Origin: Spinacia oleracea
Taxonomy: Eukaryota; Streptophyta; Magnoliopsida; Caryophyllales; Amaranthaceae
Direction: 5' to 3'
Assembly (NCBI RefSeq): GCF_020520425.1
Contig: NC_079487.1
Location: 130,408,385-130,472,384 of the forward strand
Length of the DNA: 64,000 nt
A model generated the notes under the pieces. The model saw only the letters and a program-made list of their open reading frames with translations, ran no database searches and had not been told where the DNA came from. Both the position numbers and the translations under genes were made by a program. Every line of letters begins with the position of its first letter. Position 1 is the first letter of the stretch. Positions 35,423 through 47,700 of this stretch are shown piece by piece.

Positions 35423-36054
35423 GATCTATATTAAGGGGAATGAAAAGCACATGGGACTACTTGGGAGAGACCTCGAAATGTGGATACCTGAGAATTGAGA
35501 AGAGGTCCACAATTTAGTGCAGTGATCCACTCAAAATAATGTGAACCTCGCTGTAGTTTTGTGCTCTCCAAAGGCCAAGAATCCTAAGACAGATGACACA
35601 ACGTTGTATGTTTATCGTACAAGTACAAGGTCGACCGTCTTGCCATTTAATTTCTGTTTCTTTTTTTTCCTTCTTGATTTAATAAATTCAATTTATAAGG
35701 TTTGAATATTAATACACAGAGTACCAAACACTCCATCTCATAAAGAATTTGTCCGAAACCATAAACGACATTTAAAGACATATAATGTGAAACGGAGGGA
35801 GTACCTGTTTTCAAAAATGTAAGGCATCCCAATTGAAATATAATACCTCATTTAGAATGGAGAAATTAGTGAAACCGAGATTTTAGAGCACTAACAGCGC
35901 CACAAAGTCCTTCCTTATGTACAGCACCTTTCCGTCCGCACTTCACAGACTATATGCAAGCATTTAGGCAATGCCAAAAAAAGAAGCTACAATGTCCTTC
36001 AAATCAGGTTCGGATAACAAGGCAAACAAGAAATATTCCTGGTTAAATGCAGTG
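33418..36054. other. Intergenic region between DUF3511 and GPN1 genes
   Basis: No gene. Two segments built of gacacgg / ccgtgtc words (33985-34060 and 34690-34870) face each other in inverted orientation and probably mark the ends of one ~0.9-kb TIR element, but I could not fix a target duplication. A one-sided Stowaway-like end starts near 34483. An (AAT)n microsatellite lies at 35385-35422. Confidence 0.35.
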
Positions 36055-39000
36055 TTAGAAGGAAAAACCAGCAACGTCTTCATCTTCATCGTCAATCATA
36101 TCTTCTTCCACCTCACTAAACCTCGCATATTCATCTTCTTCGTCTTCCTCGTTGTCATCCTCCAACATGCTATTGCTGCCAGCCTCTCTGTCCTTCAAAC
36201 CAGTACTTAAAACTACAGTTTCTCCTTGTGAATTCTCCATTTCCATCCTAAGCCTTTCCATGTTATCACGCCGGTGATCCTCCCCCAAGCGTTCCTTCTC
36301 TGCCAGTCTCTTATCGAGAGCAACCCTGCACAAACATCACAAAAATATAGTACACACTAGATTAGATCCCGTGCACGCACGGATATCCTAATTTTTTATT
36401 TTAAAAACTGTTTAACTGTTATATTTCTCCTCATAATACATACTCATTTAATTATTTAATATGCAAGTTTCATCCTATATGTATTTACATATTTTAATAC
36501 TTTATAGGCTAATTTTTCCAAGCGATTTCCGTTAATAATGCTCAAAGCTATTCATTCCCAAATACGCCACATTATAACTTATTTCCCACTCTACCGTCCA
36601 CGTCAAAGAGATTTTTTTTTTCCGGTTCAATTCTAAATTGCCATTTCAATTGGCGGTTTAAATTTAAAACAAAACCGCCAATTGAATTGGCGCCATTTCA
36701 ATAGGCGGTACATTTAAGTGTAAACCGCCATCTCACTATTTGAGTTGGCGGTTTTGCGGTGATCGATTAAAAAAATCAGACCGTTTTTCTTGCTAACGTG
36801 GACGGTAGAGTGGGAAATAACTACAAATGTGACGTATTTTGGGAATTTACAGATCTTCAAGCAATATTGAAGGAAATCGCTCTTATTTTTCCATTTGATA
36901 TATCTATTTGACTAAAATATTACCAAAATCATTTAAGAAAATTATTATTACATTGTATCTATTAATTTTCATATTTTATATTCCAATATTTTTTTGCCAT
37001 ACATAAACAGTTTATAGAAAAGATAGAAAATAAAAAAGAAATAAAGTTGATATATGTTTAGAAAATCGTTTTTGGCGGGAAACTTTTGCACTAGGAAGTG
37101 ACATGTGAAGCAAACACATTTATTTCCCCCTGTTTTGTAGTTTTGTTTCTGCAAGAAATTCTTTTATTTGCTTACTTGTAAGTGTCCATGTATTCTTTAG
37201 CACTGTCGTCGACGGCCTTAAAGAACTCATTCATCCCCGCACCAGAAAGTGCAGAAACTCCGACTGATCTTAGATTTTTATAGAACTCGTCGAGGACAAG
37301 GGATAGACTCTGAGACAAAGTTGAAGTGTAGGACTCATCTGCTTCAAGTGCTGCATGAAATGCCTCAAAATCTTTCATCCACTGCAACCAGAAATAATCA
37401 GTGAATTTCAGAAGCAAAGACCAAGTGTCGACTATGGAATTCAAGGCACATAAAAAAGAAATTAACGCATGTATGATAATGGAAAAAATTTACCCAAGTA
37501 AGAATTGACTGTCTTATCTGAGTGATCAAGTAGCATCAAAGTACAAATCAAGCCATATCTGAGATATATCACCAATCACAAAACAAAACTGTCCATATCG
37601 ATATTCAGACTTGATTTTTCATCTCACTGCTCAATCCTACAAGGACACTTCTACCATTTAAACAAGATATCAATCATGCAACCCACAACTTTCAAATACT
37701 ATCGCACACAGAAGCACAAGTATATTCCAAACAACAATATATGGTCCAAATCATAACATTTGGAAGCTCAGTTGTTAGTTTGTTACCAACAGAGAACTCA
37801 TGCCAAAGAAGTCCAGACATTAAGAACTGAATGCTGTAATGCCGTAATGGTAATTTGGCAACAGATTCTAAGCCATGCAAGATCATACACATTCTAGAAT
37901 AATAAGTCATCAACAATTATCCCAGAATCTATTATTAAATGATCAAAGGCCAGATAACACTATTCACGAGACAAATTTTCAGGTTTCACCAGATGGAACA
38001 TGTCTCTTTTTTCTTCCCAAGTTCATCTCATTGTGACATTTCTACTTTATCAGACACGATTTTTCTTATTACTAGAAGGGGGTTGATGACAATTGAGAAT
38101 TATAATGAGACACGATTCTAGAATAATAAGTCATCTAAACAATTATTCCTGAATCTTATTATGAATGATCAAACCCCAGATAACATTATTCACGAGACAA
38201 ATTTTCAGGTTTCCCCAGATGGATTGACTCTCTTTGCTCTTCCCAAGTTCATCTCATGGAGACACTTCTACTTTATCAGAACGATTGTTCTTATTATTAG
38301 AAGAGGTTGATGAATTGAGACTCTGAGCTAACAGGAAAACTCTGCCAAAAGTCTAGAAAAGGGAAAATTGTAAATGAAAACCAGAAATCCTTACTCTCCA
38401 CCCCCACTCTCAATCTCTCAAAACTGCATCCAACTTTTCCCTAAACCGACTTAGAGAATCAACCACTACCAGAATAAATAAGAAAGAGGAAGACTGGATC
38501 ACCATGCCACAACCCCTTTGTGAACCCGAAACCACTTACTAGGCTACCCGTTGATGAAAAGCCAAGTACAAAGCAAACGTTAGAAGTTCCACTTTCTATA
38601 TCTAATTTCAACCCCATTAAACTGCATCACCTTATCCAAGAAACTGTTACTAACCCTATCATAAATCTTCACAAAATCAAGCTTAAAGATAATCCATTTC
38701 ATAAACCTACACAGAATCTGGCTGTCTGGCATGGGTATGTACACTTTAACACTACATTTTGGGCCAAAATTATGGAAATTTTCACAATAATAGTTTATAT
38801 AGACACTTAACCATGTCCAACACAAGTTCCCAAGTAACATAGATCAGCAATCAAAGTAATGCCTCTAACAGGCTTTTCTTCAATCTAAGTTGCAAAAACC
38901 ACCTTTTCTAAATTTAAGATTTTCATTCACAAACATCAACTTCTTTATAGATAAATAATAAAAATAAAAAAACTGCAAACCTTCCACATGAAATGCTCAC

Positions 39001-42000
39001 ACACTCTTCTGCTGCTACTCTGCAATCAGGCCTCTGGATGAGAAACCCATTTATTCTCATAGCGAAAAAGAACTAATACCCTAGTGGACTAGAAAAGACT
39101 CCAAAAAATTAAGTAATGGTTGTTAGACACAGCACAACACTACCACCCAAAACTTGCACCATGTCAAGGAACTCCTCCAACCAACCATCAATATAAGCAA
39201 AAAATCCTAGCCTGGATGCAAGTGTCACTGACAAAGAAATTGGGCATCCTGATGAGGCAAATCTAGAAGCTTAAACCAAAAATTAAACTTTGCTTATCAG
39301 ATACAATCAAATCATCATCCAGTAACCAACATCAACAAATGCCGACCTACAATTGTTATGAATTGCCTATAAGATGGTACATGCAATTGTTGAATGTATT
39401 ATATGAGCCTGGGCAATACCGCAACAAAAACAGGGTATTAAGTTCATGATGTTCACCCGATAGTTCCAGGTCCTTCACTCTAGGACCCCTTTGGGTAAAC
39501 TGTAAAGAACCTTGGATACCCAATGAAGAGCTCAACTTATCAACATTAAGGCCTTCCTTAAAACATGCTTTAAACTTACTATAATCCAGAATACAGCCAT
39601 CAATATTAGCCAAACAGATAAAATAAAGAATAAAAGAACACACAAAATTCCAAATTCTCAACAAAATGAAATTAAGACAATAAAACAGAGCTGTGTGTCA
39701 TCAAACATAAATACGGAAGGAAGCAACATCTTCAAAGACAATCCGTGCTACATTTAAAGAAGGCGGGTATCATTGTCAAATAGCCAATTAGATGCCTAAA
39801 AATTCCTATTTCCCCTTCAGCAATTTGTACGACAATCTTGCATGTAATTAAGAAATTTCATCTTCTGTAAGGCAGCCCACATATATTGCAAGATTACTGA
39901 ATTTCATTTTTATGGATTAATAGACAAATTTCAAAACAAAAATACTCAAGACAATGGCACGCATGAGAGTAGAACTAGGTATCAGAAACATATAATCTAC
40001 CTCCAAAGCAAACTGATGTTGAGCTATATCTGTCTTGTTAAAAGCTAAAACAAGAGGCAGCCGTGTCTTGTAAAGAATGCTACAAGCATACAGCATATTA
40101 CTCATGAATGTAGTTGGATTTGAAGAGCGGGGAGTATCAACTACATAAGCAATCACAGTGGGAAAAGTAGACGCAAAGGCTTCGGTAATTATGGCTCCAG
40201 AGGCAGACCAAGTAAATATTTCAATCTGCCCAGGCGTGTCCACCAGCACATAATCAAGCTGATCAGCTCTACTTTCAACGACTGAAATGACCTGAGATTT
40301 AGAATGAAAGACACGCATCATGAAGGTGAACTATGACTCTATGAGGTAAACGTTCAAACTTAATTCAGAACTACTAAACAATGAGTAGCAGAATATCCAA
40401 AATATTACTTAACATGGATTGGTATCGGATAAAAACAGATAATAATGTACCGAAAAAAAAGAGGTTTTGGTGCTACTAAAGTCCTTAACTAATATGTTGA
40501 AGGTTTTTCCCAACAAGCACAAGTTTTCCAGAATTCCAGTTTACATAAACTTCTTTTCCAGCAAAAACAAATGCCAAGAAGGTAATGAAAAAAAGTTTCT
40601 CCGTTTTGCTCACTCTACTACTATCATTGGCAACTCACTGTTACGGGCTTATAGTTCGAATGCACTTCTGCAGTTTTTCTTCGAACTAAATACAAATATT
40701 TTGTGATATTTGTTAAACTTTATAGGAGAGTACTCCACTATCAAGCAGCCAGACATCGCTTTGATCACCAGCCAAAATATCAGCCAAATGAAGATATAAG
40801 CAAAATTCTGCCTCAATCTATAGAACACTGGTGAAACTACAGCAAGAATTCTAACCAACCTAAGATCAAAACACTAATTAGAAAGAACTACAAAATATTT
40901 TAGACAAATTAAAAATACCCTTGATAACTGATATTCATATTGCCATATTTGAAAAGGATTCAGAGCAACAATTCAAATCAGAAGAGTAACAAAATATGCA
41001 ACCAGTGATTTTTGTCCTCAAAGTTGACCATCCCCAAGTTTGCAGCAAATTATCACAGAACAATCTAACAAAAAAGATATCTTCCCCCGTAACTTTTAAC
41101 CCCTCCCTATAATCCAGAATACCAGATACTTCAAGCTTTACCTCGTCAAATTTTGTAGCAAACAGATTTAGAGATGTTAAAATTCCTCCATTAGGACCTA
41201 GATTGAACTGCTTCATGACTTCCTTGTACTTAACAGTGTCCCTTATATCAATATTCGCACCAAAAGGAAGGGTCATAACAGCTGGGTCGAGATTAATCAC
41301 GTAACCACGAAGATTTGACGCATGTGTATGGCAAACCAGTTGACGCATAAACGTTGTCTTTCCACTTCCTGATCACATTTGAATTAACCTTTGACTCAAA
41401 TGCAGAGCTAGCATTACAAAATATAAAAAGTACAAACATTGAAACTGTAAACAAGATATTAAAAACAGATAGAGAGGGAGAATTATATTAATTCCAAATA
41501 ACAAATACTCCCTCCATGCCATAAGATAATGAGATTCAGATATTCAATTCATAGCTTCCGCAAAATAGGGTTTCACATACATTTGAAACTTGTAAATGCT
41601 ACTTCCCCTGTTTTTTAAGTTGTTCCACTAATCCACATTGACTTTTTCCGCTTGCCAACGAAGAACTTGCCTATTCATATATTCAACTACCTTTTCGTAA
41701 TTTTTTTTAGAAGAAGTTGATAATTTAAACATATATATGGTGAAATAAGTCCAACAACATTTACATAATATACTTTTTCACATATTAGTAAAACATATGG
41801 TCAAAGCGGGGTATGTGAATACTGCAAGAGTCAAAGTGGATAGCTAAAATATGAAGGAAGTAGTACACAATGAAAAGTACTACAATAACATAAGTTTATT
41901 TGGGACGGAAAGAGTGCTAGACTATTGAGTAATTCAGAACTAAGAAACTCCTAATGGGGATAAAGGACTGACCTGCCATTCCAACAACAACAATGATGAC

Positions 42001-42266
42001 AGGTTTCCTCTTGAATCCTGATGATGCCTCAATCTGCAACTTCTCCATTGATTGCATAATCTCGTCATTTTCTTTTCCCTATATAATCAACGGGCAGCTT
42101 CCTTAACCATGTGAATACTAGTATTAGTTATTTTTCACATGCAAGACAAGTAGGATGCTACTACCTTTTCGTTTGAAGACAATTGTTCACCGTCCATCTG
42201 CACAGTCGGCGCCTCATTTTCAGGTACGCTAGTGGAAGATTCATGCATTTCAGAATCAACTTCCAT
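36055..42266 (-). CDS. GPN1: GPN-loop GTPase 1 (GPN1/QQT2 type), six coding exons, 400 aa
   Basis: Minus-strand exons: 42266-42165, 42078-41973, 41368-41142, 40291-40001, 37381-37176, 36325-36055 (102+106+227+291+206+271 nt). The P-loop GMAGSGKTT is at about 67-75, split by intron 2. The family-defining GPN insertion (LGPNGG) is at 127-129, DTPGQIE near 163 and NKTD at about 230. The C-terminus is very acidic ([29 protein letters not shown]). Similarity to human GPN1 (XAB1) and Arabidopsis QQT2 is evident in [20 protein letters not shown] and [15 protein letters not shown]1 forms a dimer with other GPN proteins and is needed for assembly and nuclear import of RNA polymerase II. A probable 5' UTR exon ending at a donor (ttcag|gtgacc, about 43010) lies upstream and carries a (CT)n run. 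Intron 4 has a tandem repeat and intron 5 a MULE-type MITE. Confidence 0.95.
36521..36884. mobile_element. Mutator-type MITE with ~85-bp TIRs in GPN1 intron 5
   Basis: The left arm (agcgatttccgttaataatg ... cccactctaccgtccacgt) and right arm (acgtggacggtagagtggg ... gaaggaaatcgctctt) are long inverted repeats flanked by a 9-bp duplication, atttttcca (36512-36520, 36885-36893). The long TIR and 9-bp TSD fit Mutator-like elements. The core is made of inverted ggcggttt / aaaccgcc words and a 17-bp palindrome cgccaattgaattggcg at 36676. Confidence 0.72.
37892..38330. repeat. Two-copy tandem repeat, period ~224 bp, in GPN1 intron 4
   Basis: ttctagaataataagtcatc starts at 37892 and again at 38116. 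Both units continue with gatcaaa..ccagataaca, cacgagacaaattttcaggt, tcttcccaagttcatctca and acttctactttatcaga or near forms. There are small indels and substitutions, so the duplication is not very recent. Confidence 0.75.
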
Positions 42267-43074
42267 TACTCTTTGCTCTACGGAATCTATTCACAAGACT
42301 TACGCGGTATGAAACCTAAAAAGCCAGTTTCCGAATTAGTAACATAATTCTACATTTTTGAAGATTAAACACAACAAACATAGGGTCGCCCGACAAAATT
42401 TTAGTTACAACATAAGTCAAATGAGTTTCTTAATCATCACTTAAGGATTTGCTCACATAAGGAAATCGAAGATACACCTCAGTGCATCCTCAATTTTCCC
42501 CCAAAAATGTGAAATTTAATGTAATATAAAGTAGCAAATTATGTATTATTGAACAAGCCCCGGAGTTTGTTTCGGATGTTTTGATGGAGGACAGACCTCC
42601 ATGAACCTGTTCTTGGTTGACAGTTTAATTTATTAGTTCCAAGCTTGCATCAAAAAAGAAAAAAGTAGCAAATTCGTCTTTCACTTGATTTTTTGGCAAT
42701 CGTCCTACTAAAACTTAAAGTGTGAAAGTTTTTGTCATTGATTCATTCAACAAACAAGAAAAAGGCAGGAAATCATGAATTTTCTGAGTAAACAAACATC
42801 AAAACACGGTGCCGGTGCTAAATGTAACAAAATTGTCGAATAACGGAGGATTTCTAATGAAAAAAACAAAATCAAATGGGAATTCAAAACCTAAATAGCA
42901 AAAGGTTGAAATTGCATTTACATACAATTGAGGAGAAATATAGGGCAGAAGAAGCAATTGAAAAAACGAGAGAAGAGGCGGAAAGGAAACAATTGATGAT
43001 GAAGGTCACCTGAAAGTCGGAAGCTCGGGTATGTTGATCCCCTGTCGGAAGTGATGAGGGTTCTTCAGTGGGCA

Positions 43075-43116
<42 letters not shown>

Positions 43117-43140
43117 GGAAGGGGAGAAAAAGGAGCGAAA
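42267..43140 (-). promoter_or_regulatory. 5' leader and probable UTR intron of GPN1
   Basis: On the minus strand a leader-like region from about 43130 contains a (CT)n run (43076-43110) and ends at a good donor, tttcag|gtgacc, near 43010. An acceptor-like gaatag lies near 42291, 25 bp before the ATG. The predicted 5' UTR intron is about 0.7 kb. This is inferred from splice signals only. Confidence 0.45.
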
Positions 43141-43196
43141 CTGAACGATTTACTAAGACGGGGCCACGGGAGGTTATAGGCTCTAGTAAAGATGGC

Positions 43197-43498
43197 CGTG
43201 GGGCGGGTCGGGCTTCGAAAATCGGGCCGGGCCCATGACAGGGCCATGTTGTATCATCCCGGGCCGAAAAGTTCATAGCAAGGCTCCAGTCCGGCTCGAA
43301 CTCACGTGCTTTCGTGTCAGCCCGTCATGCCTAAGACTGATTTTACTAAATTTAACGTGTTTTGTCGTGTCTTGTCGTGCTTTTTCCAAAAAATTAAGGT
43401 CCAAGTCCAGCCCACGACTTCGTGCTCATGTCAGGGCGGGCTTTTTTGTGTCGGGTCGGGTTTGGACTTCTAGCCGGCCCGACCCACAACCATCTTTA
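43197..43498. mobile_element. hAT-type MITE, 302 bp, GC-rich
   Basis: TAAAGATGGCCGTGGGGCGG... and ...CCCGACCCACAACCATCTTTA are inverted repeats flanked by a perfect 8-bp duplication, ggctctag (43189-43196, 43499-43506). The interior consists of gggtcgggc, gtgccgtgtcgtg-like words. No coding capacity; it sits at the 5' border of the GPN1 gene. Confidence 0.78.
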
Positions 43499-43506
43499 GG
43501 CTCTAG

Positions 43507-44752
43507 AGTCACAAATGGGTCGAGTCGAGTTTTAATTTCTTAGAATTGAGTTTGATATAGACCATGCGCATCTTTGACCCTTGATCAAGCGTAAAATAAT
43601 TTATCTCTCATCTTTCTCCTTCTTCCACCTCATTTTCCACTAACTTAACATATGTTTTACTTTAACCCTTGTATTTTCATCCACAATCTTGACCCAAAGT
43701 CACCAATTTCTGTCACCTATTTTTTATATATTCCCACCTCAAGTTATATTTCCTAATACAAAATTAATATTTTTAACAATTAATAAATTTTTAATTACTC
43801 TATATATTACATTTTATAGGCTTTAAAAATATATTATTTTCATTATTAATTGGTTTTGTCAATAACTTTAAAAAAAAACTGATATTATTTCTATTAATCA
43901 TAATAAAAAAAAATGTATTTATTATAAATAATAATTATTAAAGAAAAAATAAGGCAATTTGCAAAGTTGCAAGAAAGTTAATAAGAAAACCCATGAAACC
44001 CATCCAAGAAGGTTCCCACTTTTTGCTTGACAAGGGGTCAAGAATCCGACCCAAGTCAAAAATTAGAAGAACTTGATCTTGCTATTTGTTAACATTGTAC
44101 AAACAATGAAGGGGCAATCACAACTTGACAGCATGCTCTTGTCAAGGTTGTTGGTGGTCTTGTACAAAAATTAAATGATTACCAGTATTCGGGCTAACTC
44201 GAGCTTGAATGAGCTTTGAAAACTTCTGGCTCGAGTTTGGCTTGTTAAAATACCTTTTAAATGAAAAAATTATACGCATTCATTTAATTTTATTATATTT
44301 TTCAAATCTTTCTAAAATAAAAACTACTTCCTATATGATATAATAATAAAATAAAACTATGACCAAAAAATTTACACCATGAAATTTTTGATGCCATTTG
44401 AAAGATATAGAAAGAAACTAAAATAGTTATAAAATGTCACATATTTTTTCGAGATTGAACGAGCTTTTAATTTATACTTGAATTGATTTAACCTTAAAAA
44501 AATACAAGAACCATCTGTTGGTTGAGTTTCGTCCTATACAAAGTTCCAATTTCTAAAAATAATATGGTGAACCAACCGATTTTAGGTTCTTTATTTAGAA
44601 GGTCTACTTCCCAAAAATGGAATGCACAATTTTATCATTTACTGAAGATATATTTCTGCTACAACAATGTTACAATTCCCTGCTTCCTGAGTCCTGACTT
44701 AGTCAAGAAAAAACATGATCAAAAAAAAAATGGAAGAAGAAAGCAAGTTAAT
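43507..44752. other. Intergenic region between GPN1 and USP-kinase 1
   Basis: Strongly AT-rich, with poly-A runs; no gene or repeat with defined ends recognised. The last ~250 bp are presumably the 3' UTR of the kinase gene ending at 44753. Confidence 0.35.
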
Positions 44753-47700
44753 TTAAGACGTCATAGCAAAGTCTCTAAGCCGGATTAATTCCGGTAACAC
44801 ACCGGAATCCAAATACGGCCTATCCTTCTTCCTAATCTGACTACACTTTAGAGCCAATTTAGCAAGCGTCAAAGCTTCCTGAAAGGGCCAATCATGGATT
44901 AGAGGATCAAGTATTTCGCCAAAAGAACCATCTTCAATAGCTTCTTCAACATAGTAAGACAACGCCATTGGAGGTTTCGCCGTGATAAGTTGTAATAGCA
45001 TGATTCCCAATGAATAAACATCAGACTTTGTACCAAGTTTTCCAGTTTGCTGATATTCTGGATCAATGTAACAGAATGTTCCTGCTGCAGCAGTCATGTG
45101 GTATTGTGTGATTTGGTTTGCTACTGCGGGTGGGACTAGTCTTGCTAGGCCTACATCGGCTATCTTGCTAGTGTAGTTTCCGTCTAGGAGAATGTTTGCT
45201 GGTTTTAGATCACGGTGTACCATTGGTGGCTCGGCCTCGTGTAAGAATAGAAGGGCGCTTCCTATCTCGGCCGCAATCTTGAATCGGGTTCTCCATGGGA
45301 TGGGAGGAGTGTTGTCCTTGCAGAATAGTCGGTCTTCTAAGCTTCCATGCTCCATGTACTCGTATACGAGGCACCCGTACTCTGCGCAAGCACCTAAGAG
45401 GAGTACCATGTTTGGATGTCTAATTCGTCCTAACACCTCAATCTGTTTCAACAAAGTGACAATTCAGAATGTTTACCAACTCTTTTACTCAAATACTACT
45501 CCTTCCGTCTCTTTTTGTTCTTTACGTTTGGTATTTTACACGTTTATTAACGATAAATTAATGTGCATTGAGATTGCTCTACTTTTTTTATTTAAACAAC
45601 AAAAATTACGTTTATTTATAACGTTTTCACTTTTATCAAAATTCTGTTATCGGGAATATGAGAAAAATTTAATGTCCTAATAAAAAGGTGTGACAAATTA
45701 AATAACCCAATTAATTTAATTGGTTAAAATAATTATTTGGCACAAATTTTGATAGAATATTAAAGCATTTTGTGATGATATAAAAGGAAATGTAAAGAAT
45801 ATTTTGAAACACCCAAAAAGGAAAACAATAAAAAACAAAAAGAGACGGAGGGAGTACTATTTAATGGAACGAATCTAACATAATCAGATAATCCCATGCG
45901 ACTACAATTTTTCCTACATATGATCAAATTATAAAAAATTGTCAAAGTCGTATGGTATATCATTAGTAAACCAAGAGAAGGGAAGGGAATAGAAAGGAAA
46001 AGAAGAGAAACAAAACTTAATTTATTTTTTTGTTGTTTGGTTTGATGGAAGAAAGTGAGGGAAAATAAAGGAAAATCATTTGATATCTTTTAATTTTCTG
46101 TTCCTTCCGAGTTCCTCAACTTTTGGGAAGGAAGTAAATTGAAGATTTATTAATGATGTTTTCCTTCCATTTCCCTTCTTTTTCCGTCAAATCCAATTTA
46201 ATTTTTGAAACCAAACACGAGAATTCATAATTTTCTTTTCCTTTCTTTTCGGTCCCTCCGTCTACAAATAAAAGTTGTTTTTTTTTTCTGGTTTAATAAA
46301 ATACGACTTTGTTCTCTTTACCTCTGTCTTATTCTTATTGTTTAGTATTTATTCTTGTTAAAATCACACCAAATAAGAAAATTTTAGACCATAGCAGGCT
46401 AGAAAAATACAAACCACACAAGACCGGTCATTATCATTACCCCATTGCATCAAAGAGGCTCCCGCAAGAAGCGGGATAAGGGGGCCGGGGTTCGGACGTA
46501 CGCAACCTTACCCCTGCAATTGCAGTGAGGTTGTTTCCAATTGACCCAAAATCGATAGCGGGACGATAACGGGACGACCATCTTCTACTTTATGGAAAGG
46601 AAGCGAATAGACTTTAAGAGCCATTTTGATTTAGTCCATTACATCCACAATCAAAAGAACAAATTAATCTTTGGTTCCATCGGAAATGGACAGTAACACA
46701 CACAAGACCAGTAAAGTACAAAAACATTCAAAGAAAACATCCATACAGGACCAGAAAAAATAAATTCAGACCAAATCAGGAATAATCAAACAAACATAGA
46801 GAACATAGCCTACCTCCTGTTGAAATTGCTTAAGCCCTTGAGAAGCATCTGGCCTCAAGACCTTAATGGCGACAGGGGTATGCTGAAGGATGGCTCGAAA
46901 CACAGGTCCATACCCACCTTCACCAATCTTCAAAGTATTTGAGAAGTTATTTGTTGCAACTTCAATTTCTTTAATAGAGTACTCTCTGTGTCTAACTTGG
47001 TTTGCATTTCTTGCTCTAAGTCCAACTTCTTCTCTTTTCGCAGCTCTTTCTTCCGCCATTTTTCTCTTTCGAGTCTCCATCTCGACTAATTGTTCTGTCA
47101 TCTGTGCAGCTTTCATTGCTGCTTGACATTTTTGTCCCTCTAGCTCTGCTACAATCATCGCGCTTTCTCTTCCTAACTTCATTCCCTCAATGCTATCTTC
47201 TCCTTCCATACATTGAATAAGATCCGCCTTCGCAACCAACAAACAAAAATACACAAATCATATCATCAATTCATCATCGTCAGTTTTCAGTTTTTTGGTT
47301 TTCAAAGTCATATGATTTGTATTGAATCATGAATTGAAAAATAGTCATACTTATAGTAACCAAGTTGTTTTGGAAAACTGATAACAAAAAACAAAAAACT
47401 TTAAACTGTATACTCCCTCTATTCTCGAATATTAGTACCATTTGGAATCTTGACATTATTCACAATTGAAGAGAATCTTCTAATTTTCTTTTCAATACAT
47501 AATTCAAAACATATTCATATGAGATCTTATTTTGTTCGTCTTAGTGTGTAGTTTAACAATATCAAATTTTTATATTTTTTAACCTACGTATTTTGAGATA
47601 TTTACGTTTAAATATTAAGTTAAAACGGGTTAAAAAGTCAAAGCACGACTAATATTTAAGAACAGATAGAGTAATACTTTTGTGGTTTTCGTATTTGATT

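Noticed and set aside
44753-45442. U-box E3 ligase annotation for the kinases
   Set aside because: Sequence ends right after the kinase domain in both genes; no U-box motif was found downstream in any frame before the next feature.
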